A DNA stretch of 64,000 nucleotides from Salegentibacter sp. Hel_I_6 (GCF_000745315.1 NZ_JQNQ01000001.1:992001-1056000); one strand, 5' to 3'. Shown: positions 35,284 to 45,544, counted from the first letter of the stretch. A program made the numbers and translations. Notes: generated by a model from the sequence alone, not told the origin.

Positions 35284-38200
35284 TTATAGCGAAATATCAA
35301 TTCCAATTAAGTAAGTACTGGTAAGCGGATATGCTCCCAGTTCAATACCGGTGGTTCCATAAGGATCGCCATTTGAGTTAAGCTCTGGATTAAAACCACT
35401 ATAATTTGTAAAGATTAATGGGTTTTGAGCAGACCCATAAATTCTTATTTTGTTTATAAATTCAGAGAATTCTGGAAGTGTATATCCTAAGGTTATATTA
35501 TTAATTCTAAAGAACCCACCGTCTTCAAGGTAATAACTTGAAGCTTCAATATCTCTATTTGCACCAGGATGTAAATTCGTGGTACCAGGACCCGTCCACC
35601 TATTCGCAAACATTTCGGAAGTAACATTTTCACCACCTAAACGCATTGCTTTAAGTGCATTATATATTTTGTTACCTCCTACTCCATAGCCATCAAGATT
35701 AAAATCTAAATTTTTGTACCTAAATCCTAAAGAGATTCCATAGTTATACCTAGGAATATAGGAACCTTGATAAGTTCTATCCCGTTCATCGATTACACCG
35801 TCGTTATTTTGATCTGTATACTTTAGATGACCCGGTAAAGCGCCACCTATTGATGGATTATTGGCAATTTCATCTTCAGTTTGCCACACTCCCTCAGCCT
35901 CATACATCCAAAATGATCCTAATGGCTGTCCTTCTGCTAAACGTTTAGAAATTATGCCACCAAAACCAAGGTCTCCTCCTATCTGTCCATCATAATTATT
36001 CCTAACATTTCTAACTTCGTTTTTATTGTAAGAAAAATTTGTAGATATATTGTAGCTAAAATCTTCAGATAACTCATCTGACCAATTTATAGCGAATTCC
36101 ACCCCCTGATTAAGCACTTCTGCTCCGTGATCAAAAAAATCTGTAGCAAAAGTAGAGTTTAGTAGTGGCTGTACACGTAAGATTGTATTTTCAGTATTCC
36201 TGCTATAAACATCTAAAGAACCAGTCAATTTATAATCAAATAATTCATAATCTATACCTGCACTCCATTCTCTTACTATTTCCCAGCTGAGGTTTCTAGC
36301 CGGAGTTCCCACATAAGCTCCAAATACAAGTCGTTGATCTGGTCCAAAAACATAGTTGGAAGTACCCGTATTTTCACTAGTTTGTATTTGAGTAGCATTA
36401 AAAGGTACATTTGAATTTCCAAGTTCTCCGTAAGACCCTCTTAATTTTAAGAAATTAATGATTTCACTATCCCTAAGAAATTCTTCCTGGGTAAGAGTCC
36501 ATCCCAGACCAATAGATGGGAAAGTGCCCCAATAATCGGCATTGTTTTGAAAGGTACTTGAACCATCTCTTCGTAGTGTTCCGCTTATATAATATTTACT
36601 ATCAAAATTATATTGAATTCTACCAAAGAAGGACATAAAATTTGTTGGAGTATACTCAAACTGTTCAACTATATTATCGTATGATCCACTAGCGTGACGC
36701 AAACTCCAATATTGTTCCTGTTCTGGAACTTCAAACGTGGTGTAGTTATCTTCAAAACCAATACCTATTTGCTCTTTAGAGCCACCAAGAGTTACATCGA
36801 AATTATGATTACCGAAACTCTTTTTATAATTTATAAAGTTATCCCAGTTATACTTATAGGTTTCAACGGATTCGAAACGTAGTTGATTATAAGCATAAGA
36901 TGTATTTTCCGGATTTTGAGCTTTTAGACGCTCAAACTCTTCCCGGGTTTGATTAGGATCCCCATTAACCAAATATCTATCCAGCCTGGGGGTAAAAACC
37001 CTTTTTCTTGAAAAGCTTTTCCTGGCACCAAATCTGGAAGTATAGGTTAGATCATCTGTTATTTCCAATTCTGCAGTAACGCTACCTTGTAAATTGATAG
37101 AGTTTAATTTTTCATTGAAAAAGTCTACCGCTTCCACAGGGTTCCCATGGCTGGTTAACCTTCCTATAGTTTCACCTTCGGCTCCCATATTAGTGGCAAT
37201 ACCGGTAGAGCGATTATAAAATGGCCCACCATATCTCCCACTAGGATAAAATACAGGAACGAGCGGCGATTGCCTATAGGCCACATTAAAAGATCCCAAA
37301 GGCTTAGGTGTTTCGTGCCTAATTGCCATATTGAAATTTTGGGTGATCTTTAAGCGATCATCAAATAATTTATAAGTGTTATTACTGGTAAGCGTAGAAC
37401 GCTGAAACTTTTGTTCCTGCAGCAATCCTTCTTCTTCGTAAAAATCGAAGCTAAAGTAATAGTCAATATTCTCTCCTGCTCCCGAAACATCGAAGACAGT
37501 ATTATTAATACTCCCTACTTGTGTTAATTCATCATACCAATTAGTATCATAAGGTTGGTTATTTACTAATCGGTTTTCACTTCCAATAGCTGCATTTTCT
37601 TCATTGAAGTATTGTACATATTGGCTAGCATTCGCCATGTCTACCTGATTAAGGATTGGTTTAACCCCATAAAAGCTCCTCATATTAAAGCGAGTTTTAC
37701 CCGATTTACCTCTTTTTGTAGTAACAATTACTACCCCATTAGCTGCCCTAACACCATAAATAGCAGCAGATGAAGCATCTTTTAAGAAATCCATAGATTC
37801 TATACTAGATGGACTTATATTATTAATATCGTTAACTGGCACCCCATCTACAACATATAGAGGATTACGACCCCCAAGGGCAGTTCCTAGTCCCCTAATA
37901 GTTACCGTAGGTGTAGCTCCAGGTTGATCACTATTAACAATATTTACACCTGCAACTTTTCCCTGTAAGGCTTGAGTAGCTGTAGACGCAGGCTGTTGTG
38001 TAATTTCTTCAGAAGAAACCTTACTAATTGCACCGGTTACATCCTGTCTTCGCTGGCTACCATAACCAACTACCACAACTTCATCAAGTTGATCGGTGTC
38101 TTCCTCTAAAGCAATAGTATATTCATTATCCTGCGCCACAGTAAACTGCTGCGGAAGAAATCCAAGGAATGTAACTCTTATGGCGTCGCCAACTTCAACA

Positions 38201-38388
38201 TTCTCTAAAGTGAAATTTCCATCAAAATCGGTAACGGAAAAAATCTCTTTATCAATAACCTTTACTTCGGCTCCTGGTAAAGGCATTTCATTTTGATCTA
38301 CAATTACCCCTGTAATAGTTTTGGTTTCCTGCGCGAACCCAAAACCGGATAAAAGGACCAGACAAATGGAAAATAATTTTAATTTCAT
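35284..38388 (-). CDS. SusC/RagA TonB-dependent outer-membrane glycan transporter
   Basis: First gene of the PUL operon. 1034 residues: signal (about 1-19), carboxypeptidase-regulatory-like domain (about 24-100, GVIVDQNEMPLPGAEV), plug with VTIRGLGTA, PLYVVDGVPVND and DASSAAIYGVRAANGVV, and the 22-stranded barrel. It imports oligosaccharides released at the surface, with SusD as lid. A candidate promoter with an inverted repeat lies 28-85 bp upstream, and the LuxR-type regulator gene is next on the same strand. Confidence 0.95.
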   Translation of the reverse strand: MKLKLFSICLVLLSGFGFAQETKTITGVIVDQNEMPLPGAEVKVIDKEIFSVTDFDGNFTLENVEVGDAIRVTFLGFLPQQFTVAQDNEYTIALEEDTDQLDEVVVVGYGSQRRQDVTGAISKVSSEEITQQPASTATQALQGKVAGVNIVNSDQPGATPTVTIRGLGTALGGRNPLYVVDGVPVNDINNISPSSIESMDFLKDASSAAIYGVRAANGVVIVTTKRGKSGKTRFNMRSFYGVKPILNQVDMANASQYVQYFNEENAAIGSENRLVNNQPYDTNWYDELTQVGSINNTVFDVSGAGENIDYYFSFDFYEEEGLLQEQKFQRSTLTSNNTYKLFDDRLKITQNFNMAIRHETPKPLGSFNVAYRQSPLVPVFYPSGRYGGPFYNRSTGIATNMGAEGETIGRLTSHGNPVEAVDFFNEKLNSINLQGSVTAELEITDDLTYTSRFGARKSFSRKRVFTPRLDRYLVNGDPNQTREEFERLKAQNPENTSYAYNQLRFESVETYKYNWDNFINYKKSFGNHNFDVTLGGSKEQIGIGFEDNYTTFEVPEQEQYWSLRHASGSYDNIVEQFEYTPTNFMSFFGRIQYNFDSKYYISGTLRRDGSSTFQNNADYWGTFPSIGLGWTLTQEEFLRDSEIINFLKLRGSYGELGNSNVPFNATQIQTSENTGTSNYVFGPDQRLVFGAYVGTPARNLSWEIVREWSAGIDYELFDYKLTGSLDVYSRNTENTILRVQPLLNSTFATDFFDHGAEVLNQGVEFAINWSDELSEDFSYNISTNFSYNKNEVRNVRNNYDGQIGGDLGFGGIISKRLAEGQPLGSFWMYEAEGVWQTEDEIANNPSIGGALPGHLKYTDQNNDGVIDERDRTYQGSYIPRYNYGISLGFRYKNLDFNLDGYGVGGNKIYNALKAMRLGGENVTSEMFANRWTGPGTTNLHPGANRDIEASSYYLEDGGFFRINNITLGYTLPEFSEFINKIRIYGSAQNPLIFTNYSGFNPELNSNGDPYGTTGIELGAYPLTSTYLIGIDISL

Positions 38389-38415
38389 ACGGTTGAATTT
38401 TACTGAATTTTAACA

Positions 38416-38473
38416 GAAAGATACAACCAACAAGGCATTTAACGCAAACGATGTAGTACACTACTGCTACATC
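38416..38473 (-). promoter_or_regulatory. PUL promoter with adjoining inverted-repeat operator
   Basis: On the minus strand, TTTG (38445-38448) and TATCTTTC (38416-38423) are 21 bp apart, a near match to the Bacteroidetes -33/-7 consensus TTTG-N19-21-TAnnTTTG. Directly upstream, GATGTAG (38450-38456) and CTACATC (38467-38473) form a perfect inverted repeat with 10-bp spacing, placed as an activator site would be. GATGTAGTA recurs at 38557-38565. A probable binding site for the regulator at 38612-41371. Confidence 0.6.
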
Positions 38474-38611
38474 ATAATTCATAAGGTCATATCTAATTGA
38501 TTTTCAGCATTTTAAAATATTTTTGAAGTAAAATTTTAACAGGCTTTTAAAAGACTGATGTAGTAATGATGTATTCCTATTTTGTTAATTTAAGTTCTAT
38601 ATATTAATAAC

Positions 38612-41371
38612 TTAGAAATTTTTTATTAGAAAATTTGTAAGATTCTCCTTTTTATCCAGATCCATTTTTTTACGTAAACGATAGCGATGTACTTCAACTC
38701 CTCTTACAGAAATTCCCATTAAAGGAGCGATCTCTTTTGAGGTTAAATTCATTTTTAAATAAGAACATAGTTTCAAATCTTTATTCGTCAGCTTAGGGTA
38801 GCTGTCTAAAATATCTTTAAAGAAGTCTTCGTGTAATTCATTGAAATTAGTTTCAAAAACCTTCCATTCATCTTTATTTTTTATTGCTCGGTTTATCTTA
38901 TTTAGAATGTGTTTCATTTTAAATTGATTCGAAAAGCTGTTTTTATCTTTATTTAATTCGTTTTGAATTTCCATAAGCATTTCATTTTTCTTGGCGGCAA
39001 CCATAGTTGTATTAGCCAATTCTTTTCGTTTTAGATTTATTTGATTCATCAACCTTTCCTTTTCAAGGTTATTAAGGCGTTCTTGATGTTCTTTTTCAAA
39101 TTTCTCTTCCAACATTAACTGGTGTTTTCTAAGTTTTAATTGATTCACCCAGTAAACAAGAACAACCAAAGAGAGAATAAAAAGGATATAAGCAAGTTTC
39201 ATTAAATTGGAGAGATACCAGGGAGGTAGTATTCGAAAATCAAAACTATTCTTTTTAACAATTTGGGCCTGAGGGCCTATTGCTATTAGTTCAAGTTCAT
39301 AATCACCGTGATTAAGATTCTGGAGATTTATTAGTCCGTCTTTAACTTCACCACTTAGGGTATCTTCGCCGTTTAAGCGATATCGTAGACCCATTGCTCC
39401 CGAAATCGGGAAAGAAATATGAATATTTAAATCCCTGGATGCCTTAAATGGCACCTCTGGATTCTCAGCTAAATTATAGCGCTTTTCAAGATCCTGGAAA
39501 CCTTTTACCGAGGGCTTACTTACATAAACATTGTCAAGATTCTTTATAAATCTGGTAAGATCAATTCGCGCGAAACCATCGTTTAATGCTATATAATAAA
39601 GGGAATCTCCATTCTTTAAGATCTTTTCGTAGTTCTTAACTACACGATTGTTTAAGCTCGCAGGCCCAATCACTATATTATTATCATCAAAACTGGTGAA
39701 TTTCAGAGCATTGTTTTCAGTATGACTAAACCAATACGAATTACTATCCTTCAGCAACATTTTATGTTTCCGAAAAGGCTCTAATTCCTCAAATATCTGC
39801 AATGAATTTTTAAAGGAATTGTACTTAAACCAATTATCCCCATTAAAAATAGCTAATTGATTATTTATCCTAAACACATCTGTATTAATACTATTACCGC
39901 CATCTGGGATACGAATTTTTTCAATGCTTTGGGTGTTTTTAAAATGATTCCCAAATTCAATTCTATAAATGCCTTCATAAGGGTGGGCTGCCCAGAGCGT
40001 ATTTTCATTTTCAAAAACTATATTTTTAACAGGAAAATTTAAACTATCAAGCTCATAAATGCTATCTACATTTCGGTTGAGATTTCGTATTCCTGTATAA
40101 CTACTAATCAAATATTCATTGGTCTTAGAAGGAAGTTCAATAATTTTAAAACTACCGGTAGATGTTTCTACGGGCTCCAATTTATTGCCTAGCAAACGGT
40201 AGGTACCGGTGTTATGGTTTACATAAAGTGTATCGTTTAATATTTCAAGATTCCATGTATGCCCTTCAGCTCCTTCAATAATTTCAAGCTTATTATCTTC
40301 AAAGGTGTAAACCCCTGTATTACTGGCCAAAAACATTTTATTTTCATGAAATTCGAGATCATAAACGGCTCCCAACTCCCCTGTTTCATCGGTATAGAAC
40401 TCCACAGGAGAATCTAACTCCAATCTATCAATCCCGTTATCCAGACTTAACCAAATATTCCCATACTTCTTTACAAAGCCTAATACAGTATTATTTTGTA
40501 AGCCATTTTTTCGATTAAAAACTGTATAGTTTTTATTTTTTATATCATAATTAATGATTCCGTTTTTAACGGTACCCAGCAATAAATTTTCATTTTCTAA
40601 ATCCAGAATATGGTTTAGTTCTGAACGCTCTAATTCTTCCAGTAATTCTGTATCATCAAACAATTGGCAAACTTCGCCGTCATATTTAAAAAGCTTCTCT
40701 CGGGTACCAATAATAATTTCTTCACCCTTAACTGCCATATCTATAATCACCTCATCTTTTAAAATATCCTGATTAGGTAATTTTTCTAGTTCATTATTCT
40801 CATCGAGGGAAAATATGCCATCTTTTCTAACTGCCAAAAGAAGTTCATCTTTATAAACAATCATTTTATTACTTACCACATTTTGAATGGGTTCAATGGT
40901 TTTATGATCATATTTATATATGGCTCCAAAAGACCGGAAATAAATATCATCTTTAAAAGCCAGAATTTCCCAAAACTCTTCGCTTTGCATAGCGTATTTC
41001 CCTAGTTTTGGTATGAGCGATGTGTAATATAACTTTCCTGTATTGTCCTTTTTCCAATATCCAAATTCCTTATAAGAACCAGTAAAAATCTTATCCTTAT
41101 ACACAAATACTGACCGAATAATACTTCCGTTAGGCAACGGAAATAGCTCCCAGGATTGGCCGTCAAAACTTAATAGTCCCTGGTTATTTGCTGCATAAAT
41201 AATACCCTCTTCGTCTACATCAATACTCCAGTTTTGACTTGCAGCATTATAAACATTAGAAGAATAATTATGTATGGGTGGATTAAGCCTTTGGCTACAT
41301 ACGATAGTGGCTTGAAATACAAGAATCAGGAGGCAAAAATACTTTCTATTAAAACAAAACATAAAATACAA
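38612..41371 (-). CDS. Membrane-spanning sensor-regulator with Y_Y_Y and LuxR-type HTH
   Basis: One-component transmembrane regulator of the glycan locus, 919 residues: an N-terminal membrane or signal segment, a propeller-type sensor (about 40-640), a Y_Y_Y-like immunoglobulin domain (about 640-715), a transmembrane helix at about 722-743 (YILFILSLVVLVYWV), a long coiled coil (about 750-830) and a C-terminal LuxR-family HTH (about 860-919, NLTSKEIAPLMGISVRGVEV). No kinase or receiver is visible, so it is not a hybrid two-component system. The sensor presumably binds an oligosaccharide in the periplasm. It lies upstream of susC on the same strand; its own start could be M1 or M4. Confidence 0.85.
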   Translation of the reverse strand: MYFMFCFNRKYFCLLILVFQATIVCSQRLNPPIHNYSSNVYNAASQNWSIDVDEEGIIYAANNQGLLSFDGQSWELFPLPNGSIIRSVFVYKDKIFTGSYKEFGYWKKDNTGKLYYTSLIPKLGKYAMQSEEFWEILAFKDDIYFRSFGAIYKYDHKTIEPIQNVVSNKMIVYKDELLLAVRKDGIFSLDENNELEKLPNQDILKDEVIIDMAVKGEEIIIGTREKLFKYDGEVCQLFDDTELLEELERSELNHILDLENENLLLGTVKNGIINYDIKNKNYTVFNRKNGLQNNTVLGFVKKYGNIWLSLDNGIDRLELDSPVEFYTDETGELGAVYDLEFHENKMFLASNTGVYTFEDNKLEIIEGAEGHTWNLEILNDTLYVNHNTGTYRLLGNKLEPVETSTGSFKIIELPSKTNEYLISSYTGIRNLNRNVDSIYELDSLNFPVKNIVFENENTLWAAHPYEGIYRIEFGNHFKNTQSIEKIRIPDGGNSINTDVFRINNQLAIFNGDNWFKYNSFKNSLQIFEELEPFRKHKMLLKDSNSYWFSHTENNALKFTSFDDNNIVIGPASLNNRVVKNYEKILKNGDSLYYIALNDGFARIDLTRFIKNLDNVYVSKPSVKGFQDLEKRYNLAENPEVPFKASRDLNIHISFPISGAMGLRYRLNGEDTLSGEVKDGLINLQNLNHGDYELELIAIGPQAQIVKKNSFDFRILPPWYLSNLMKLAYILFILSLVVLVYWVNQLKLRKHQLMLEEKFEKEHQERLNNLEKERLMNQINLKRKELANTTMVAAKKNEMLMEIQNELNKDKNSFSNQFKMKHILNKINRAIKNKDEWKVFETNFNELHEDFFKDILDSYPKLTNKDLKLCSYLKMNLTSKEIAPLMGISVRGVEVHRYRLRKKMDLDKKENLTNFLIKNF

Positions 41372-41459
41372 TTGAGCAGTTTTTGTATAGGTCTAATTTA
41401 AAACAAAAATACATACTTTTTGTACCTTAGGTCTTTCTCAATTAGATAAACAATTCTTT

Positions 41460-43124
41460 ATGGTTTCTAAAAAATCTTTTTTCGTTATTCTAAGTCTTCT
41501 TGTTGGAATCTCCAGTCTTTATTCCTGTAAAAGTAATACCGATGAAAAAAAAGGAGAAAAAGATCCCGAAAAGAAGCGACCTAATATTGTTTTTATAATG
41601 ACCGATGATCATGCTGCACAGGCCATTAGTGCTTATGGTCATCCCGTAAGCCAACTTGCTCCAACACCAAATATTGACCGTATTGCGCAAAACGGGGTTA
41701 AATTCAATAATAATTTCTGTACAAATTCTATTTGCGGGCCGAGCCGAGCTGTAATTTTAACGGGGAAACATAGCCACCAAAATGGCTTTAGAATGAATGG
41801 TGATGTTTTTGATGGATCACAACCTACCCTTCCCAAATATCTTAAAGAGGTGGGCTATCAAACTGCACTGTTTGGAAAATGGCATCTCCATGGATTACCG
41901 GAAGGTTTTGACTACTGGAATATTCTTGTAGATCAGGGAAATTATTACAATCCAGATTTTATAAAAGGAAAGGATACCACACGAATTAAAGGTTATGCGA
42001 CCGATATAATTACCGAAATGGGATTAGATTGGTTAAAGAACGATAGAACTAAGGAAAAGCCTTTTATGCTAATGGTGCAACATAAAGCGCCTCATAGAAA
42101 CTGGATGCCGGCTCTTAGACATATAAATAAATATGATTCTACAGAATTCCCATTACCTGAAAGCTACTTTACAGATCACAAAGGGCAAATAGCGGCACAG
42201 CAACAACAACAAACTATTTACGAAGATATGTATGAGGGCCATGATCTTAAAATGACCGTGGCAAAAGGCAGTGACTCTTTAAGACATAATCCCTGGAAAA
42301 CTGATTTTGAAAGAATGACTAAAGAACAAAGAGCAACCTGGGATAAAGGCTACCGTCCAAAAAATGATGCTTTTCACGATGCGAATCTTGGTGGAGAAGA
42401 ATTGGCAAGATGGAAGGGCCAACGCTATTTACAGGATTATTTGGCTACTATAGCTTCAGTAGATGAAGGCGTGGGCGAGATTTTAGATTACTTGGAAGAA
42501 AGTGGTTTAGATGAAAATACCCTCATTATTTACACTACAGATCAGGGTTTTTATCTTGGGGAGAAAGGATTTTTTGATAAACGATTTATGTATGAAGAGT
42601 CTTTAGCAATGCCTATGCTTATGCAATTCCCGGCAGAAATTGAGGCAGGCAGCGAAATTGATGCGCTTACTCAAAACCTCGATTTTGCGCCTACGTTTTT
42701 GGATTTCGCACAAGCCGAAATTCCGGCAGAAATGCAGGGAAAATCTTTAAGAGCTCTAATGAACAACTCAATTAGCGATGCAGACTTTAGAAATGCTATT
42801 TATTATCATTACTACGATTTCCCGGCATTTCATATGGTAAAGCGACATTATGGTGTTAGAACTGATAGGTTTAAACTTATGCATTTCTACGACGATATAG
42901 ACGAATGGGAAATGTACGATCTCAAGGAGGATCCTAAAGAGATGGACAATATTTATAATCATCCAGATTATGCTTCAGTAAGGGAGGAATTACATAGCAG
43001 TTTAGATTCCCTTCAGCAGAAATATAAGGTTACCGAAAAAGAATTTGAAACTACTCCTGAAGAACAGGTAGAACGAAGCTATCGTAATTTCGAGAGATTA
43101 GCGGGAGAAAGCCCGAGAAACTAG
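41460..43124 (+). CDS. Sulfatase (arylsulfatase-like, S1 family) lipoprotein
   Basis: A 554-residue sulfatase. Lipobox at Cys23 (SLYSCKS). The formylglycine signature C-x-P-S-R is present at C92 (ICGPSRAVILTG), preceded by the metal motif IMTDDHAA, then GKWHLHG and YTTDQGFYLGEKGF. It needs a sulfatase-maturing enzyme encoded elsewhere. It should remove sulfate from a glycan. It is divergent from the regulator gene, and its link to the PUL is by position only. An N-acetylglucosamine-6-sulfatase-like reading is possible but unproven. Confidence 0.92.
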   Translation: MVSKKSFFVILSLLVGISSLYSCKSNTDEKKGEKDPEKKRPNIVFIMTDDHAAQAISAYGHPVSQLAPTPNIDRIAQNGVKFNNNFCTNSICGPSRAVILTGKHSHQNGFRMNGDVFDGSQPTLPKYLKEVGYQTALFGKWHLHGLPEGFDYWNILVDQGNYYNPDFIKGKDTTRIKGYATDIITEMGLDWLKNDRTKEKPFMLMVQHKAPHRNWMPALRHINKYDSTEFPLPESYFTDHKGQIAAQQQQQTIYEDMYEGHDLKMTVAKGSDSLRHNPWKTDFERMTKEQRATWDKGYRPKNDAFHDANLGGEELARWKGQRYLQDYLATIASVDEGVGEILDYLEESGLDENTLIIYTTDQGFYLGEKGFFDKRFMYEESLAMPMLMQFPAEIEAGSEIDALTQNLDFAPTFLDFAQAEIPAEMQGKSLRALMNNSISDADFRNAIYYHYYDFPAFHMVKRHYGVRTDRFKLMHFYDDIDEWEMYDLKEDPKEMDNIYNHPDYASVREELHSSLDSLQQKYKVTEKEFETTPEEQVERSYRNFERLAGESPRN

Positions 43125-43197
43125 AAAAATCACAAAATTTAGTATTTAATCCAACTTATCGGAATTTTTCCTATTTTTGAATCAAACTTCAAGAATT

Positions 43198-44457
43198 ATG
43201 ATGTTTGATAGAATTAAGGAAAAGCTAAATATTTTGGCTGATGCAGCAAAATATGATGTTTCCTGCTCCAGTAGTGGAAGCAAGAGATCTAATAAAAATA
43301 AAGGCCTTGGAAATTCAGACGGGATGGGAATTTGTCATTCTTATACCGAAGATGGGCGTTGCGTTTCCTTACTTAAGATTTTACTTACCAATCATTGCAT
43401 TTTTGATTGCGCCTATTGTGTTACCCGCCGCAGTAATGATATAAAACGAGCCGCCTTTAAAGTCCAGGAAGTGGTAGATCTTACTATTAATTTTTATCGA
43501 AGAAATTATATAGAAGGTTTATTTCTAAGCTCAGGTATTTTCAAAAATGCCGATTTCACTATGGAGCGCTTAATCCAGGTGGCCAAAAAATTGCGTTTAG
43601 AAGAAAATTTTAATGGCTATATTCATTTAAAATCTATTCCCGGCGCCAGCGACGAACTTATGTATGAAGCAGGACTCTATGCCGATAGATTAAGTGTAAA
43701 TATTGAAATTCCCACAGTTTCCGGTTTAAAAAAATTGGCTCCCGAAAAAGAACATTCCGATTTTATTAAACCAATGGAAAAGGTTAAAAATGAAATTATT
43801 CAATATAAATCTGAGAGAAAAATAATTAAAAGCACTCCAAAATATGCACCGGCCGGGCAAAGTACCCAAATGATTGTAGGAGCTACAGGAGAAAGCGACA
43901 GGGAAATTATGCTTTCCGCTAATCATTATTATACAAATTATAATATGAAGCGGGTATATTATTCTGGCTACGTGCCCATAAGTAATGATCCCAGGTTACC
44001 TTCGCTAGGATCACAGGTGCCCATGTTACGCGAAAACCGACTTTACCAAACCGATTGGCTCATGCGTTTTTATGGTTATAATGTTAATGAATTACTCAAT
44101 CAGGAATTTCCAAATTTAGATGTAGAGGTTGATCCTAAATTAAGCTGGGCGCTAAGAAATCCGCAGCATTTCCCGGTAGATATTAATTTAGCTGAAAAAG
44201 AAATGTTACTTAGAATCCCGGGAGTTGGATTAAAATCGGTAAGCAAAATCTTAAATGCCAGAAGATACAGAAAACTAAATTTCGACCATTTAAAAGCTAT
44301 AGGCGTGGCATTAAACCGGGCGCGCTATTTTATGATTTGTGATTCCAGGGGTTGGGAAAAGCGGGATTTGGGTTCTGCGAAAATTAAATCTTTGATTCTT
44401 CGGAATTCTGTAGGAAAATTTAGAAAGGAATATAGCAGTCAATTAAGCTTATTTTAA
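43198..44457 (+). CDS. Radical SAM protein linked to a UDG-like DNA repair protein
   Basis: Putative DNA modification or repair radical SAM enzyme of the TIGR03916 family, about 419 residues. The 4Fe-4S motif CIFDCAYC (C-x3-C-x2-C) is in the first quarter, preceded by YTEDGRCVSLLKILLTNH; the C-terminus has a helix-hairpin-helix-type segment (RIPGVGLKSVSKIL). I use the ATG at 43198, since MMFDRIKEKL matches the family's N-terminus; the frame upstream could only start at TTG. Its stop overlaps the next gene's start by one base, so they are translationally coupled. Confidence 0.92.
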   Translation: MMFDRIKEKLNILADAAKYDVSCSSSGSKRSNKNKGLGNSDGMGICHSYTEDGRCVSLLKILLTNHCIFDCAYCVTRRSNDIKRAAFKVQEVVDLTINFYRRNYIEGLFLSSGIFKNADFTMERLIQVAKKLRLEENFNGYIHLKSIPGASDELMYEAGLYADRLSVNIEIPTVSGLKKLAPEKEHSDFIKPMEKVKNEIIQYKSERKIIKSTPKYAPAGQSTQMIVGATGESDREIMLSANHYYTNYNMKRVYYSGYVPISNDPRLPSLGSQVPMLRENRLYQTDWLMRFYGYNVNELLNQEFPNLDVEVDPKLSWALRNPQHFPVDINLAEKEMLLRIPGVGLKSVSKILNARRYRKLNFDHLKAIGVALNRARYFMICDSRGWEKRDLGSAKIKSLILRNSVGKFRKEYSSQLSLF

Positions 44458-45236
44458 TGAAAACCACCTCCCTCAATTACGATGGTACTTTTAATGGTTT
44501 ACTAACCAGCATTTTTATAAGTTATGAAGAAAAGTTAAATGTGGTATCCATTAAACCGCCAGATGCGATTAATGTAGATTTATTTAGTGAGAATATTCAG
44601 ATAGTTTCCGATTCCAAGAAAGCCAATCGTGTATGGCAGGGTTTTAAGAAATTCGCAAACACGCGTGGTCAAAATGCAATTTACTACGCCTACTTAAGTG
44701 AACAACCTGGAATTGAATTAGATATTCTAAGATATTTTCAACATACTTTTGAAAATAGAGAAAGTATAGATGGTGATTTTTCTAATCCAGCGATTTTAAG
44801 AGTGGCGCAAACTGCAAAAAAAGTAGGACGTGAAAAACATAGAATGGAAGCCTTTGTTAGATTTCAGCTTACCAAAGACAAGATTTATTTTGCTACCATA
44901 GCGCCAGATTTTAATGTAATACCTATCCTTAATAAGCATTTCACTTCTAGATATAGTGATCAGCAATGGATAATTTATGATACTAAACGTAAATATGGAC
45001 TTTATTACGACTTACAGAAAGCCCGGATAATAAGTATTGATTTTTCGAGAAATTTAGAATCTTCAGAAGAAAAGCAAGGAATTTATGATGATACCGAAGA
45101 AGATTTCCAGAAATTATGGAAGAATTATTTTGAATCTACAACCATCAAATCCCGCATAAACAGAAGGCTTCACCACCAACATGTTCCTAAACGCTACTGG
45201 AAATATTTGATTGAAAAGAATCCCTTGCATAATTAA
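44457..45236 (+). CDS. TIGR03915-type DNA metabolism protein (partner of the radical SAM enzyme)
   Basis: A 259-residue protein of the family always found beside the radical SAM gene upstream; thought to act in DNA repair with a UDG-related function, but its reaction is not established. The sequence begins with TTSLNYDGTFNGLLTSIF and ends with RRLHHQHVPKRYWKYLIEKNP, both family-like. It is soluble and its start overlaps the preceding stop by one base (TAATG). Confidence 0.88.
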   Translation: MKTTSLNYDGTFNGLLTSIFISYEEKLNVVSIKPPDAINVDLFSENIQIVSDSKKANRVWQGFKKFANTRGQNAIYYAYLSEQPGIELDILRYFQHTFENRESIDGDFSNPAILRVAQTAKKVGREKHRMEAFVRFQLTKDKIYFATIAPDFNVIPILNKHFTSRYSDQQWIIYDTKRKYGLYYDLQKARIISIDFSRNLESSEEKQGIYDDTEEDFQKLWKNYFESTTIKSRINRRLHHQHVPKRYWKYLIEKNPLHN

Positions 45237-45282
45237 AAAATAGTTTAAATTTGCTCCTTCAACTAATTAAACAAATTCTAAA

Positions 45283-45486
45283 ATGAAAAAATTATTTTTA
45301 CTTTTTGCTGTAGCAACAATGTCTCTTTCTATTTACTCTTGTAGAGAAACTACTGAAGAAAAATCTGAAGACGCTATGGAGTCTGCAGGTGAAGATATCG
45401 AAAATGCAGGTGAAGAAATGGAAGCTGAAGCCGAAGAAGCTGAGCAAGAAATGGAAGACGAAATGAACGAAAACGACGATATGTAG
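45283..45486 (+). CDS. Small acidic lipoprotein, tandem copy 1
   Basis: A 67-residue lipoprotein: signal ending in the lipobox SIYSC (Cys20), then a highly acidic chain with repeats of E-x-x-x-A/E (AGEDIENAGEEMEAEAEE), predicted to be a charged helix. No domain is recognised. It closely resembles the next gene in its N-terminus and layout, so the two are tandem duplicates that diverged in charge. Confidence 0.7.
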   Translation: MKKLFLLFAVATMSLSIYSCRETTEEKSEDAMESAGEDIENAGEEMEAEAEEAEQEMEDEMNENDDM

Positions 45487-45509
45487 TCGTTTCTTTCAAA
45501 GAAATTTCA

Positions 45510-45544
45510 AAGCCGCTTTCTTAGCTGAAAGTGGCTTTTTTTTA
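45510..45544 (+). terminator. Intrinsic terminator between the two small lipoprotein genes
   Basis: AAGCCGCTTTC pairs with GAAAGTGGCTT (one G-U) over a 6-nt loop, followed by a run of T. It separates the tandem lipoproteins, so the second has its own or a read-through promoter. Confidence 0.85.

Noticed and set aside
43177..43197. Upstream TTG start for the radical SAM gene
   Set aside because: Adds seven residues not typical of the family; the ATG at 43198 fits better.
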